Notes under the pieces: generated by a model
Told to the model about the DNA's origin: nothing
Seen by the model: the letters and a program-made list of their open reading frames with translations, nothing else
Databases searched by the model: none
Program-made: the position numbers and the translations under genes
Shown here: in pieces, positions 46,385-55,254 of the stretch
Layout of the letters: each line of letters starts with the position of its first letter
Numbering within the stretch: position 1 is the stretch's first letter
Origin: Lachnoclostridium phytofermentans ISDg
GTDB taxonomy: Bacteria; Bacillota; Clostridia; Lachnospirales; Lachnospiraceae
Direction of reading: 5' to 3'
DNA length: 64,000 nucleotides
NCBI RefSeq assembly: GCF_000018685.1
Contig: NC_010001.1
Span: 4,435,501-4,499,500 of the forward strand

Positions 46385-46411
46385 AAACCATGACTCCAGT
46401 CATGGTTTTTT
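46385..46411 (+). terminator. terminator after the two-component genes
   Basis: AAACCATGACT (46385-46395), loop CC, AGTCATGGTTT (46398-46408), then T residues. It separates the regulator genes from the transporter genes, which must therefore have another promoter or depend on read-through. Confidence 0.85.
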
Positions 46412-46485
46412 ATGACTATCTCTACTCCAAATATTATCTTAAATACAATATGATAGTTCTATAAAATTAGTAAAGGAGCTCGCCA

Positions 46486-47598
46486 ATGATTACAAAGCAA
46501 AGCCTTTCTCCATTCCCCTATATCAAAAACAATCGAAAGAGAATCTTAGTACTTATCCTAAGCTTTGGTTTCTATTTGACTATGATTTACGGGGTACAAT
46601 ATATCTTTTCCTCCACAACATATACCTTTGAACAGCTATTAGCAAATCAATATCAAAAGGCTCCTTTCCTTTCAGCAACAGAGGATATGTCCCCAGAGGA
46701 AAAACAAGAAGAACTACGTAGCGTATGTGACCAGTTTAATCGCTATGAAGAAGTTTCGATTGCCTTCCCTGCTTCCTATATAGATGGAGGACGTATCAAA
46801 ACAACAATCGGTTATGAGTATTTCGATTATCCAATCACAGAGGCCAAATATATCCCTACGTATCTGTCCCATTTTAATGCCAAACTAATTGAAGGAAAAA
46901 TTCCTACGGAACCCGGAGAGATAATTGCAGATCAAAAGTATATGAGGAATAATCAATTAGAACTTGGAGAGGAAATCATCCCTGGATTTCACATCGTTGG
47001 GATTGTCAAATCCGATTACTATTTGTTAATTGGGGTAAATAAGCACTTTTATAATTATTACGTCCATGTTCTGATGAAAAATACTACAGTTCATTTTGAA
47101 ACCTTATGTGAAGAAATAGGCATACCTTTTTCATATAATGTCAATACATATGAAACTGGTTTGGCTAATGTCAGCATAGACGCAGGTAACAGTTTACAAC
47201 TTTGTACCAATTTAATTTTTATAATTTCAACTGTTGTCCTATTTTTATGCCTACTTGCTGTAATACAAATGTATTTTCGTGACCGTAATGACGAATGGTG
47301 TCTTTATCATTCTCTCGGTTATTCTATCCATAGTATTTATAACCTTGCGATGAAAGAGCTTCTTCTTATCCTAGGAGTTTCCTGTATCTTATGCCTCGGA
47401 CTTCTTTCCTTGTTTCTACCATTATTTTATAGGTTAGCTATCTTACCAAATGGTCTTCTTATTCAATATTTTCATCCTGATGTCATCCTTAAGATGATTG
47501 CAGTTATTGTTCTATTTCTAGGAATGTGCCAAATACCATTGACACACTCCCTACACCGAATAAAAACAGTGGATATTTTAGATGAGGAGTCTATATAA
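46486..47598 (+). CDS. FtsX-like ABC transporter permease (first)
   Basis: The 370-residue membrane protein has a helix at about 19-36, an extracellular MacB-like domain of about 200 residues (with IEGKIPTEPGEIIADQKYM), and three C-terminal helices (about 240-262, 287-315, 330-352). This is the FtsX/MacB layout. AAGGAG precedes the ATG. It lies upstream of an ATPase and a second permease of the same shape, with which it probably forms a heterodimeric transporter for peptide export or resistance. Confidence 0.8.
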   Translation: MITKQSLSPFPYIKNNRKRILVLILSFGFYLTMIYGVQYIFSSTTYTFEQLLANQYQKAPFLSATEDMSPEEKQEELRSVCDQFNRYEEVSIAFPASYIDGGRIKTTIGYEYFDYPITEAKYIPTYLSHFNAKLIEGKIPTEPGEIIADQKYMRNNQLELGEEIIPGFHIVGIVKSDYYLLIGVNKHFYNYYVHVLMKNTTVHFETLCEEIGIPFSYNVNTYETGLANVSIDAGNSLQLCTNLIFIISTVVLFLCLLAVIQMYFRDRNDEWCLYHSLGYSIHSIYNLAMKELLLILGVSCILCLGLLSLFLPLFYRLAILPNGLLIQYFHPDVILKMIAVIVLFLGMCQIPLTHSLHRIKTVDILDEESI

Positions 47599-47635
47599 TA
47601 CGAAAAGAAATACACGGGGGAATGTGCATCCCTAT

Positions 47636-47680
47636 GAGAAAAAGACGCTTCGCGGAACATTTCCTTGCCATAAATAAAAT
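47636..47680. repeat. copy of the dispersed AAAAAG...CTTTTCCTTG repeat
   Basis: GAGAAAAAGACGCTTCGCGG, AACATTTCCTTGCC, ATAAATAAAA. It lies in the gap between the first permease and the ATPase genes. Confidence 0.55.
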
Positions 47681-47724
47681 CACATGTAGATCTCGTACTA
47701 ACACCCAATTGAAAGGAGATTTTT

Positions 47725-48408
47725 ATGTTTCATCTTGATGATGTTACTCTAATTTATGATATTGATAAAACAAATAAGGTTTATGCAATTAAAAATATTA
47801 CAACTACATTTCCAGACCATGGTCTAATCGGTATTATTGGACCAAGTGGAAGCGGCAAATCAACTTTAATGTACTGTATGTCCACCTTAAAGAAGCCAAC
47901 CTGTGGTGAGATCCTCTATCAGGAAAAGGATATTGCTATTTCCTATACCAATATGAGCAAGAAAGATCAGGAACAACTTCGTAAAAGTAAATTCGGTTTC
48001 GTCTTCCAGAGACATTTTTTAATTTCCTATATGAGTGCACTGGAAAATGTTATTGTTGCGGCGAATTGCTCGAAAGGTGAAGCTATGTCCCGTGCAAAGG
48101 AGTTGCTTCAAAAACTTGGCATAAAACAATCTGAATTTTCAAAAAAACCTCATCAATTATCCGGTGGTCAGCGTCAACGTATCGCAATTGCAAGGGCTAT
48201 GCTACACGAACCAAGTGTATTGTTTGCTGATGAACCGACTGCTTCCTTAGATCATACTACTGCATTTGCAACTATGGATTTACTTTTAGAATACGCCAAG
48301 AAGCATCTTGTACTTATTATTACTCATGATGGATCCATCTTAAAAGACGCTGATCAAATTATTGAAATCTGGGATGGTAGTATTCTTGACAGGGAGGCAA
48401 CCATATGA
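47725..48408 (+). CDS. ABC transporter ATP-binding protein (MacB/LolD type)
   Basis: The 227-residue ATPase has Walker A GPSGSGKST at about residue 37, Q-loop GFVFQRHFLISYMSALENV, signature LSGGQRQRIAIARAML, Walker B VLFADEPTASLD and the switch His in IITHDG. AAAGGAG precedes the ATG. Its end overlaps the next permease start (ATGA), so those two are coupled. It should energise the two flanking FtsX-like permeases. Confidence 0.93.
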   Translation: MFHLDDVTLIYDIDKTNKVYAIKNITTTFPDHGLIGIIGPSGSGKSTLMYCMSTLKKPTCGEILYQEKDIAISYTNMSKKDQEQLRKSKFGFVFQRHFLISYMSALENVIVAANCSKGEAMSRAKELLQKLGIKQSEFSKKPHQLSGGQRQRIAIARAMLHEPSVLFADEPTASLDHTTAFATMDLLLEYAKKHLVLIITHDGSILKDADQIIEIWDGSILDREATI

Positions 48409-49547
48409 AGCCGTTCTCTGCCATATTCTATCTAACTAAAAATCGTTTGCGATCTGTTTCACTTATCTTAATGATAACCGCCACTACTCTTTGCTATATT
48501 GGAGGTATCTATGTATATTCTATGGAGCATCATTTTCACCGTGAGATAAGACCTTATCGTGATTTTGCTATGATGTATCAAAATTATGGCTGTACTCAAA
48601 ATGATTGGGACCTCATGGTGGATAAATTACAATCCTTACCCTCCGTCACTTCTCTCATGCCAGTGAATAGTTCTCCTAGAATCCGCTATACGAATGAAAT
48701 TTCCTTTCGAATATCTCAAGGTGTTATTGTATTTACCTCAACAAAGGACTTAACCACTATGAATCAGATAACGCAACTTGTTAAAGACAGCAATGATTTA
48801 CCACAGGATGGAGAAATCATCTTAAGTGAAGGATTAGCAAGGAACACAAATATTAAAGTTGGCGATATTTTAACTTCGGGCGGAACTCTGTTTTATTTTG
48901 ATACCCCTCTTAAGGTCAAGTACATCTATCCTTCTCTTGACTACTCTGCCTATGCAGTAGACTCAACTGCTATCCCAACTAGTCTGTTCATTCTTCGAGA
49001 AGGTGATATTGTAGAGCCTTCAGGGCAAGAGAAGCTATCCGGTGAAACTGCTTCAAGACAGCGATTTGCAGACGATCTAAAGACCTTGGATATCCCTAAT
49101 GTAATGTCTCTCACCACATATGAGAATCAATATGCTGATTTAAAAAATCAGATGCCTATTTATTATATGATTTTTTATTCTGTCGTTATCCTAATCTCTA
49201 TCGTACTAGCTATCACGATTAATGCCACTCTCATTGAAGCCTATGGTAAGAGAAAAAGTGAATTCAGCATTTATATGGCAATTGGTATTCCAAGGAGCAA
49301 AATAGTTTGTAAAATTCTAAAGGAAATAACTCTCATAAATCTTATGGGATTAACTACTGGTTTGATATTAATTCATATTATTTTATTTGTTCTAAATCAG
49401 CTTGTATTTTATCCTAGAGGGCTTGGATTACCTTATTTTGCATGGTGTGCAGCGATTGCTACCTTATTATGTGATTTCTTTGCTATTATGCCTAGTACCT
49501 TATTACGAATTAGGAATATAAAGCGGTATGATATTACAGAATACTAG
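48405..49547 (+). CDS. FtsX-like ABC transporter permease (second)
   Basis: The 380-residue protein has a helix at about 17-38, an extracellular domain with QDGEIILSEGLARNTNIKVG, and three C-terminal helices (about 247-270, 297-325, 335-360) with the FtsX-type loop GKRKSEFSIYMAIGIPRSKI. Translation is coupled to the ATPase gene by a four-base overlap. Together with the first permease it makes a 4+4 helix transporter, unlike the single ten-helix permease of BceAB systems. Confidence 0.85.
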   Translation: MKPFSAIFYLTKNRLRSVSLILMITATTLCYIGGIYVYSMEHHFHREIRPYRDFAMMYQNYGCTQNDWDLMVDKLQSLPSVTSLMPVNSSPRIRYTNEISFRISQGVIVFTSTKDLTTMNQITQLVKDSNDLPQDGEIILSEGLARNTNIKVGDILTSGGTLFYFDTPLKVKYIYPSLDYSAYAVDSTAIPTSLFILREGDIVEPSGQEKLSGETASRQRFADDLKTLDIPNVMSLTTYENQYADLKNQMPIYYMIFYSVVILISIVLAITINATLIEAYGKRKSEFSIYMAIGIPRSKIVCKILKEITLINLMGLTTGLILIHIILFVLNQLVFYPRGLGLPYFAWCAAIATLLCDFFAIMPSTLLRIRNIKRYDITEY

Positions 49548-49721
49548 AGACCGCGGCATTATCATTAATAATAGTAGAAGTGTTAAAAACTTGAAAAGAA
49601 AAGTACAATTAAATTCATAAAATTATTTAGTAAGAATTATTTGAATCTATTTTTTGCAGTTGTTTATATAAGAATAAGCCACAATTCGAGACTTTTTCTA
49701 AGCTTTAAAATATTCCCTTGT

Positions 49722-49764
49722 TTAAAAAAAAGCTTTATGAACTTTCCCTTTTAAAAATAAAAAT
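49722..49764. repeat. copy of the dispersed AAAAAG...CTTTCC repeat
   Basis: TTTAAAAAAAAGCTTTATG, AACTTTCCCTTTTAAAA, ATAAAAATGG. It abuts the truA terminator. Confidence 0.5.
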
Positions 49765-49783
49765 GGATTGGGCTACCCAATCC
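49765..49783. terminator. terminator of truA
   Basis: GGATTGGG-CTA-CCCAATCC with A-rich and T-rich flanks on the two sides. It works for the minus-strand truA operon and perhaps for plus-strand transcripts from the ABC genes. Confidence 0.9.
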
Positions 49784-49790
49784 GTTTTTC

Positions 49791-50528
49791 TTATAAGTAT
49801 TCTATTTCTACCAGCGTTAACCCTTTTGCTGGAGCAGTCGGTCCAGCTGCCTGTCGATCTTTTTTTGTAAGAGCTTCTAATACTCGTTCTGGTTCCCATT
49901 GGTGAGTACCCACCTGAATAAGCGTACCCGCAATGATTCGTACCATATTATAAAGAAATCCATTTCCCTTAATACGAATTACAATAAGTTCTCTCTCTTT
50001 TTCTATCTGAATATCATAAATTGTCCTAGTAGTATCCTTAACCTGTGTATTCGCAGAACAAAAGCTCACAAAGTCATGCTCCCCAATCAAATAAGAAGCT
50101 GCCTTTCTCATTGCCTCTAAATCCAAATCGTAATATACAAAATGGGCATACCTTCGATTTGTCGGAAGAGGAAATGTTGCATTATAAATCCGATATTCAT
50201 AAGTTTTTCTAGTATCGCAATACCTTGGATGAAAATCGGATTCAACCTCCATAGAAGCTTGAATCACAATATCTTCTGGTAAATGAGCATTTAACGCATA
50301 GGATAGTTTCTCTGCTGGAATTCTCGAATTGGTATCAAATACTGCGACATTGCCATAAGCATGAACACCAGCATCTGTTCTGCTTGCACCTATGATCACA
50401 ATCTCTTCCTTTAATAACTTAGTTAAACATTCATTCAATACGCCTTCAATGGTTTTCGCATTTGGCTGTACCTGCCAACCACAATAATTCGTTCCATCGT
50501 AAGCTACTTTTAATAATACTCTTTTCAC
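49791..50528 (-). CDS. truA: tRNA pseudouridine synthase A
   Basis: TruA converts uridines 38-40 of tRNA anticodon arms to pseudouridine. The 245-residue protein starts at a GTG giving MKRVLLKVAYDGTNYCGWQV. The catalytic Asp is in GASRTDAGVHAYGNVAVFD, followed by RKTYEYRIYN and NGFLYNMVRIIAGTL. GGAG six bases before GTG 50528 is better placed than the overlapping ATG at 50540. It ends the ecf-truA run of genes, a common clostridial order after rplQ. Confidence 0.95.
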   Translation of the reverse strand: MKRVLLKVAYDGTNYCGWQVQPNAKTIEGVLNECLTKLLKEEIVIIGASRTDAGVHAYGNVAVFDTNSRIPAEKLSYALNAHLPEDIVIQASMEVESDFHPRYCDTRKTYEYRIYNATFPLPTNRRYAHFVYYDLDLEAMRKAASYLIGEHDFVSFCSANTQVKDTTRTIYDIQIEKERELIVIRIKGNGFLYNMVRIIAGTLIQVGTHQWEPERVLEALTKKDRQAAGPTAPAKGLTLVEIEYL

Positions 50529-50669
50529 AAAATACTCCATTCCTACGCAAAAATAGTTTTATATCTTCACATTTAACTAGCATATCCCATGTTTACCATA
50601 TCTGCAGCCGATATCGTACTGCTATAAATAATTCATGAGAACCTATCTTCAATTACACGTTACTCTCCT

Positions 50670-51482
50670 TTAAAACATAGGTAAATATCGATCTACACCT
50701 ATGATGGTGGCGATATAAACTACAAATACACAAAATGCTACCGCATCCTTAGCCTTATACTTTAAAGGCTTCATCTTTGTCCTGCCCTTACCTCCACGAT
50801 AACAGCGTGCTTCCATTGCCATAGCAAGGTCACCCGCACGACGAAATGCTGAGATAAACAAAGGAACCAAAATCGGTACCATTGCTTTCGCTCTCTTAAT
50901 TAAGCTACCCGTTTCAAAATCCGCTCCACGTGCCTGTTGCGCCTTCATAATCTTATCAGTTTCCTCCAATAAAATTGGAATGAAACGAAGAGCAATGGAC
51001 ATCATCATAGCCACCTCATGTACTGGTACGTGTATCACCTTTAAGAAACCAAGTAGTCGCTCAATTCCATCTGTTAGCTCGTTTGGCGTTGTGGTAAATG
51101 TCATTAAGGAGGAACCTAAGATTAATAAAACCAAACGAAGCCCCATAAAGATTGCAAACCGAATACCCTCTGTTGTAATTATGATAAATCCAAAATGCAC
51201 TAATATATGTTCACCGGGTGTTAAAAACAGATTAAAGCTTACCGTAAAAAGTAACAATATAATTACGGATTTGAGTCCTTTTACAATATATTTTAAAGGC
51301 ACCTCAGATGCCTTAATTATACCAAACAAAAATAACCCCGTTACAAGATAGCCCCAAAATGTATCGAACAGAAACATGGATACAATATATACTATTGTCC
51401 CAATTAGTTTAACTCTTGGATCTAAACGATGTATGATGGAGCCAGAAGGGTAATATTGTCCAATCGTGATATCTCTAATCAT
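50670..51482 (-). CDS. ecfT: energy-coupling factor transporter transmembrane protein
   Basis: This 270-residue membrane subunit links the two ECF ATPases to exchangeable vitamin-binding S components. It has about five or six helices with the opening IIHRLDPRVKLIG. The coupling-helix motifs MKAQQARGADFETGSL and AMEARCYRGGKGRTKMKPL carry the Ala-Arg-Gly signatures of EcfT. GGA precedes the ATG. It lies downstream of ecfA2 in the usual ecfA1-ecfA2-ecfT order. Confidence 0.95.
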   Translation of the reverse strand: MIRDITIGQYYPSGSIIHRLDPRVKLIGTIVYIVSMFLFDTFWGYLVTGLFLFGIIKASEVPLKYIVKGLKSVIILLLFTVSFNLFLTPGEHILVHFGFIIITTEGIRFAIFMGLRLVLLILGSSLMTFTTTPNELTDGIERLLGFLKVIHVPVHEVAMMMSIALRFIPILLEETDKIMKAQQARGADFETGSLIKRAKAMVPILVPLFISAFRRAGDLAMAMEARCYRGGKGRTKMKPLKYKAKDAVAFCVFVVYIATIIGVDRYLPMF

Positions 51483-51558
51483 CGAATTATCCTTTCTTTG
51501 TTACTTATCAGATTCTTCTTACGTTTCCCACATTAAAAGCATGCTCGCTCAGTAGGCT

Positions 51559-51629
51559 GGATATATGGGCCGAGGATTACGCAGGCACATATATCCGTTT
51601 GAAAGAAAATTTATAATTTTCTTTCAAAC
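51559..51629 (-). other. double hairpin at the ecfA2 stop and ecfA2-ecfT spacer
   Basis: GTTTGAAAGAAAATT (51597-51611) pairs perfectly with AATTTTCTTTCAAAC (51615-51629), including the last ecfA2 codons. GGATATATG (51559-51567) pairs with CATATATCC (51588-51596). There is no T-run, so this is likely an mRNA-processing or stability structure. Confidence 0.6.
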
Positions 51630-52471
51630 TTCCACCAATCAAGAATCTCTAACTTCGCCTCTTCAACGGTTGTCGCATCTGTTGATACCGGGATTCGCAT
51701 CTGGTTAAGATCATGCATGACATAGGTTACCGATGGTGCAGCAAGCCCAATCTTCTCAAGCTCTTTATAATGTGAAAATACTGTCTTTGGAGTACCATCA
51801 AAGGCAATCTCTCCTTTATTCATAACAATAATTCTATCAACGTATTTTGCAACATCCTCCATACTGTGAGAAACTAATATTACGGTAATTTTTCTCTCAT
51901 TATGAATTTTATCAATTTGGTCTAAAATCTCATCTCGTCCCATAGGGTCAAGACCAGCGGTCGGCTCATCTAAAATTAATACTTCAGGCTTCATCGCCAA
52001 GACACCAGCGATTGCTACCCTTCTTTTTTGCCCACCCGATAATTCAAATGGTGACGCATCGTACAAATCATCTGTGATACCTACCATTTTAAGAGCATCA
52101 AATGCTCTTAAATCAATCTCGAGTTGAGGTAGATTTAAGTTTTTAGGGCCAAACTGAACATCTTTTAGCACCGTAGTTTCAAACAACTGATGCTCCGGAT
52201 ACTGAAAAACCAAACCAACTTTACTACGTAATTCCTTTTTATGAAAACCATCTGCATTAATATCAGCACCATTGAAATACACTGCGCCACTGGATGGTTT
52301 CATTAATCCATTCAGATGCTGAATTAATGTGGACTTGCCAGAACCAGTATGTCCAATTAAACCAATAAATTGTCCATCCGGGATGTCAAGATTAATATTT
52401 TTTAATGCCTGTTTCTCATAAGCAGTACCGCCGCCATAAACATAGCTTACATTATCTAGTAAAAGCGCCAT
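51611..52471 (-). CDS. ecfA2: energy-coupling factor transporter ATPase EcfA2
   Basis: The 286-residue ATPase has Walker A GHTGSGKST (about residue 39), Q-loop GLVFQYPEHQLFETTVLKDV, signature LSGGQKRRVAIAGVLAM, Walker B VLILDEPTAGLD and VSHSMEDV. A C-terminal extension is typical of ECF ATPases. It overlaps the end of ecfA1 by 20 bases, so the pair is coupled. GGAGG precedes the ATG. Confidence 0.95.
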   Translation of the reverse strand: MALLLDNVSYVYGGGTAYEKQALKNINLDIPDGQFIGLIGHTGSGKSTLIQHLNGLMKPSSGAVYFNGADINADGFHKKELRSKVGLVFQYPEHQLFETTVLKDVQFGPKNLNLPQLEIDLRAFDALKMVGITDDLYDASPFELSGGQKRRVAIAGVLAMKPEVLILDEPTAGLDPMGRDEILDQIDKIHNERKITVILVSHSMEDVAKYVDRIIVMNKGEIAFDGTPKTVFSHYKELEKIGLAAPSVTYVMHDLNQMRIPVSTDATTVEEAKLEILDWWKFERKL

Positions 52472-53321
52472 TACGTACCTCCATCATTGCCTCTACGAAC
52501 TCTTCTCTGGTTAGAATACCATCCGGAAGCGGCATTCCATGCTTCTTTAATTCGTATGCAAGTTCTGTTACCTGTGGTACATCCAATCGATATTTCTTTA
52601 GCTTATCAACCTGACTAAAAACCTCTCGTGGTGTTCCCTGCATAACAACTTTACCGGAATCCATAACAATCACCTTGTCCGCATGGATTACTTCATCCAT
52701 ATAGTGTGTTATCAATAATACAGTTACTTTTTCCTTTTTATTTAAATCCCTTATCGTTTTGATAACTTCTTTTCTACCATTCGGGTCTAACATTGCTGTC
52801 GGTTCATCTAAAATAATACATTTTGGACGCATCGCCATAATACCTGCAATTGCAACCCTCTGTTTTTGACCACCAGATAATTTATTCGGAGAATGGCTTC
52901 GGTATTCATACATTCCGACAGCTTTAAGACTTTCTTCTACTCTTTGCCATATCTCCTCCGTTGGCACGCCAAGATTTTCAGGACCAAAACCTACGTCCTC
53001 CTCAACTACTGTTGCGATAATCTGATTGTCCGGATTTTGAAATACCATACCAGCCGATTGTCTAATATCCCAGATTTTTTCTTCATCCTTCGTATCAAAC
53101 CCGTTGACATAAAGTGTCCCTTCACTTGGAGTCAAGATAGCATTGATATGTTTTGCCATCGTGGATTTACCGGAGCCATTATGTCCCAGAATAGCGACAA
53201 AGTCACCTTCTGAAACATCTAAGGTAACTTCATCAAGTGCTCGATTAATCGCCTCAACATTTCCTTCTTCGTCACGTCGAATATATTCAAATACTAAATT
53301 TTTAGCATCTATCATTCTCAT
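52452..53321 (-). CDS. ecfA1: energy-coupling factor transporter ATPase EcfA1
   Basis: The 289-residue ATPase has Walker A GHNGSGKST, Q-loop GMVFQNPDNQIIATVVEEDV, signature LSGGQKQRVAIAGIMAM, Walker B CIILDEPTAMLD and LITHYMDEV. The start at ATG 53321 (or the ATG two codons later) is chosen because the frame upstream to 53363 has no good site. The GAGAT element here is only moderate. With EcfA2 and EcfT it makes the shared energising module for vitamin S components. Confidence 0.93.
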   Translation of the reverse strand: MRMIDAKNLVFEYIRRDEEGNVEAINRALDEVTLDVSEGDFVAILGHNGSGKSTMAKHINAILTPSEGTLYVNGFDTKDEEKIWDIRQSAGMVFQNPDNQIIATVVEEDVGFGPENLGVPTEEIWQRVEESLKAVGMYEYRSHSPNKLSGGQKQRVAIAGIMAMRPKCIILDEPTAMLDPNGRKEVIKTIRDLNKKEKVTVLLITHYMDEVIHADKVIVMDSGKVVMQGTPREVFSQVDKLKKYRLDVPQVTELAYELKKHGMPLPDGILTREEFVEAMMEVRNGAFTR

Positions 53322-53556
53322 ACAGCATATCTCATTTCTTATTGGATTTCTAATACTAATCATGGTTATAAAACCTGGGATTAGTACTATTGTCGAATGT
53401 CAACTTACATTGTATTGTATTCTGGATAACTTTGCAATGAATTTTTCAAACTAGTAACAGAATAAACGCTTTCTAATATATATTTTACGGCAAAATCAAT
53501 AGTAAAAATCATAAACTATAAAGAAATTGTATTTCAATTTCCTATAAATCAAAAAA
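53322..53556. other. spacer between rplQ terminator and the ecf operon
   Basis: A+T-rich with no gene. The terminator just upstream implies that ecfA1 has its own promoter here, but no convincing -35/-10 pair was found. Confidence 0.3.
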
Positions 53557-53582
53557 ACTGCCCCGAATCACTTCGAGGCAGT
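53557..53582 (-). terminator. terminator of the spc/alpha ribosomal operon
   Basis: ACTGCC-C-CGAA, loop TCAC, TTCG-A-GGCAGT. On the minus strand six T follow (complement of A at 53551-53556). Confidence 0.88.
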
Positions 53583-53661
53583 CCAATTTTCCCTATGTTA
53601 TTTCACAATAAGTTTTATAAAAACAACACTCATTGTGACAAAGGTTCTGCTTTATTAGAAA

Positions 53662-54198
53662 TTAAACAAGCTCAATTAAAACTTCCATAGCAGCATCGCC
53701 CTTACGCTGACCGATTTTGATGATTCTTGTGTAACCACCATTACGGCTAACATACTTAGGAGCGATTTCGTTGAATAACTTTTCAGTTAAGTCAACTTCC
53801 TTTGTGTTTTTCTTCTTTCCTGCAGCTTCTGCTGGAACTTCAGTTACAGGGTAAAGGTAAGCTAACATCTTTCTTCTAGCGTGAAGTCTGGATGCCTTAT
53901 CCTTCTGAATAGTCTTTTCAACGCTATCATAAACGTCTACTTTCTTACCATTCACAACTTCCTTCACTCTCTTACCATCTTTATCTTTACGAGCAACCTT
54001 AGCAGTTACTGTAACAGTTTCAAAGTTATCCTTCTCTTTAACAGCAAGAGCAATCATACCTTCAGCAATTCTACGAATTTCTTTCGCTTTTGCCTCGGTA
54101 GTTACAATCTTGCCATTGTATAAGAGATTGGTTACTTGATTTCTTAACAATGCTTTTCTCTGACTTGAAGTTCTTCCAAGTTTTCTGTAGCCTGCCAT
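53662..54198 (-). CDS. rplQ: 50S ribosomal protein L17
   Basis: The large-subunit protein starts MAGYRKLGRTSSQRKALLRN and ends with NGGYTRIIKIGQRKGDAAME. At 178 residues it is about 60 longer than the E. coli-type L17. The extra part is a Lys/Asp/Val-rich insert around residues 70-130 (KDGKRVKEVVNGKKVDVYDS) plus PAEAAGKKKNTKEVDLTEK. Similar inserts are seen in related clostridia as far as I recall. Last gene of the operon. Confidence 0.97.
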   Translation of the reverse strand: MAGYRKLGRTSSQRKALLRNQVTNLLYNGKIVTTEAKAKEIRRIAEGMIALAVKEKDNFETVTVTAKVARKDKDGKRVKEVVNGKKVDVYDSVEKTIQKDKASRLHARRKMLAYLYPVTEVPAEAAGKKKNTKEVDLTEKLFNEIAPKYVSRNGGYTRIIKIGQRKGDAAMEVLIELV

Positions 54199-54222
54199 TT
54201 TTTAACCTCCTTAGCTACGAAC

Positions 54223-55182
54223 TTAATCGTCGCTCAAATTTAATGATAATCCAAGCTCTTTGAGCTTAGCTAATACTTCTTCTAATGACTTACGTCCAAG
54301 GTTTCTTACCTTCATCATATCTTCAGAAGTCCTGTTACATAATTCTTCGACAGTATTAATTCCCGCTCTCTTCAAACAGTTGTAAGAACGAACAGACAAT
54401 TCTAACTCGTCGATATTCATCTCTAACACTTTTTCTTTCTCATTGTCTTCCTTCTCTACCATGACTTCAGCAGTCTTAGCATTCTCGGAAAGATCAATAA
54501 AGGAGTTTAAGTGCTCGCTTAATACTTTTGCAGCCAAGCTAACAGCTTCATCCGGACCTAAGGTTCCGTTAGTAAATACATCAAGTGTCAGTTTATCGAA
54601 ATCGGTAATCTGACCAACACGTGTATTTTCAACTGATAAATTAACACGCTCAACAGGAGTGTAAATAGAATCCACTGCGATTACACCGATTGGTAAATCA
54701 TCGTTTTTATTCTTATCTGCACTGATATAACCTCTGCCTTTTGTAATTGTCAGCTCAATATACAGCTTGCTATCAGCGCCACCGCTTAAAGTTGCAATTA
54801 CTAATTCTGGATTTAATATCTCAATATCAGGATCTGCTTGGATATCGCCTGCTCTAACCACGCCTTCGCCTTCGAACTCAATATATGCAGTCTTTGGCTC
54901 ATTCGTCTCGCTTGTGTTTTTAATTGCTAGGTTCTTAATGTTCATAATAATCTCTGTTACATCTTCCTTAACGCCAGGAATTGGGGAGAATTCATGAACA
55001 ACGCCGTCAATTTTAACTTGACTGACAGCAGCACCAGGTAAAGATGAAAGCATAATTCTTCTCAAAGAATTGCCAAGAGTTGTGCCATATCCTCTCTCAA
55101 GAGGCTCGACAACAAATCGGCCATATTTCTTATCTTCTGAAATGTCAGCTATCTCAATTTTTGGTTTTTCAAAATCAAACAC
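54223..55182 (-). CDS. rpoA: DNA-directed RNA polymerase subunit alpha
   Basis: The 319-residue assembly subunit has an N-terminal dimerisation domain (FVVEPLERGYGTTLGNSLRR, ILLSSLPG-like MLSSLPGAAV). A linker rich in Glu/Lys follows, then a C-terminal domain with LELSVRSYNCLKRAGINTVE and RNLGRKSLEEVLAKLKELGL that contacts activators and UP elements. GTG 55182 with GGAGGG seven bases upstream gives VFDFEKPKIE. An ATG at 55221 lies before a hairpin and lacks a site. Part of the alpha operon. Confidence 0.97.
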   Translation of the reverse strand: MFDFEKPKIEIADISEDKKYGRFVVEPLERGYGTTLGNSLRRIMLSSLPGAAVSQVKIDGVVHEFSPIPGVKEDVTEIIMNIKNLAIKNTSETNEPKTAYIEFEGEGVVRAGDIQADPDIEILNPELVIATLSGGADSKLYIELTITKGRGYISADKNKNDDLPIGVIAVDSIYTPVERVNLSVENTRVGQITDFDKLTLDVFTNGTLGPDEAVSLAAKVLSEHLNSFIDLSENAKTAEVMVEKEDNEKEKVLEMNIDELELSVRSYNCLKRAGINTVEELCNRTSEDMMKVRNLGRKSLEEVLAKLKELGLSLNLSDD

Positions 55183-55187
55183 AGTAG

Positions 55188-55214
55188 ACCCTCCTTCTGG
55201 GTTTTTTTGAGGGT
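55188..55214 (-). promoter_or_regulatory. possible ribosome-site-masking hairpin before rpoA
   Basis: On the minus strand ACCCTC (55214-55209) can pair with GAGGGT (55193-55188), which contains the rpoA ribosome-binding site. The loop is 15 bases. It could slow rpoA initiation relative to its neighbours. Confidence 0.4.
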
Positions 55215-55254
55215 ATTCCAAACATAAGAAAAATAATAGGTTATTTGCTTCTTA

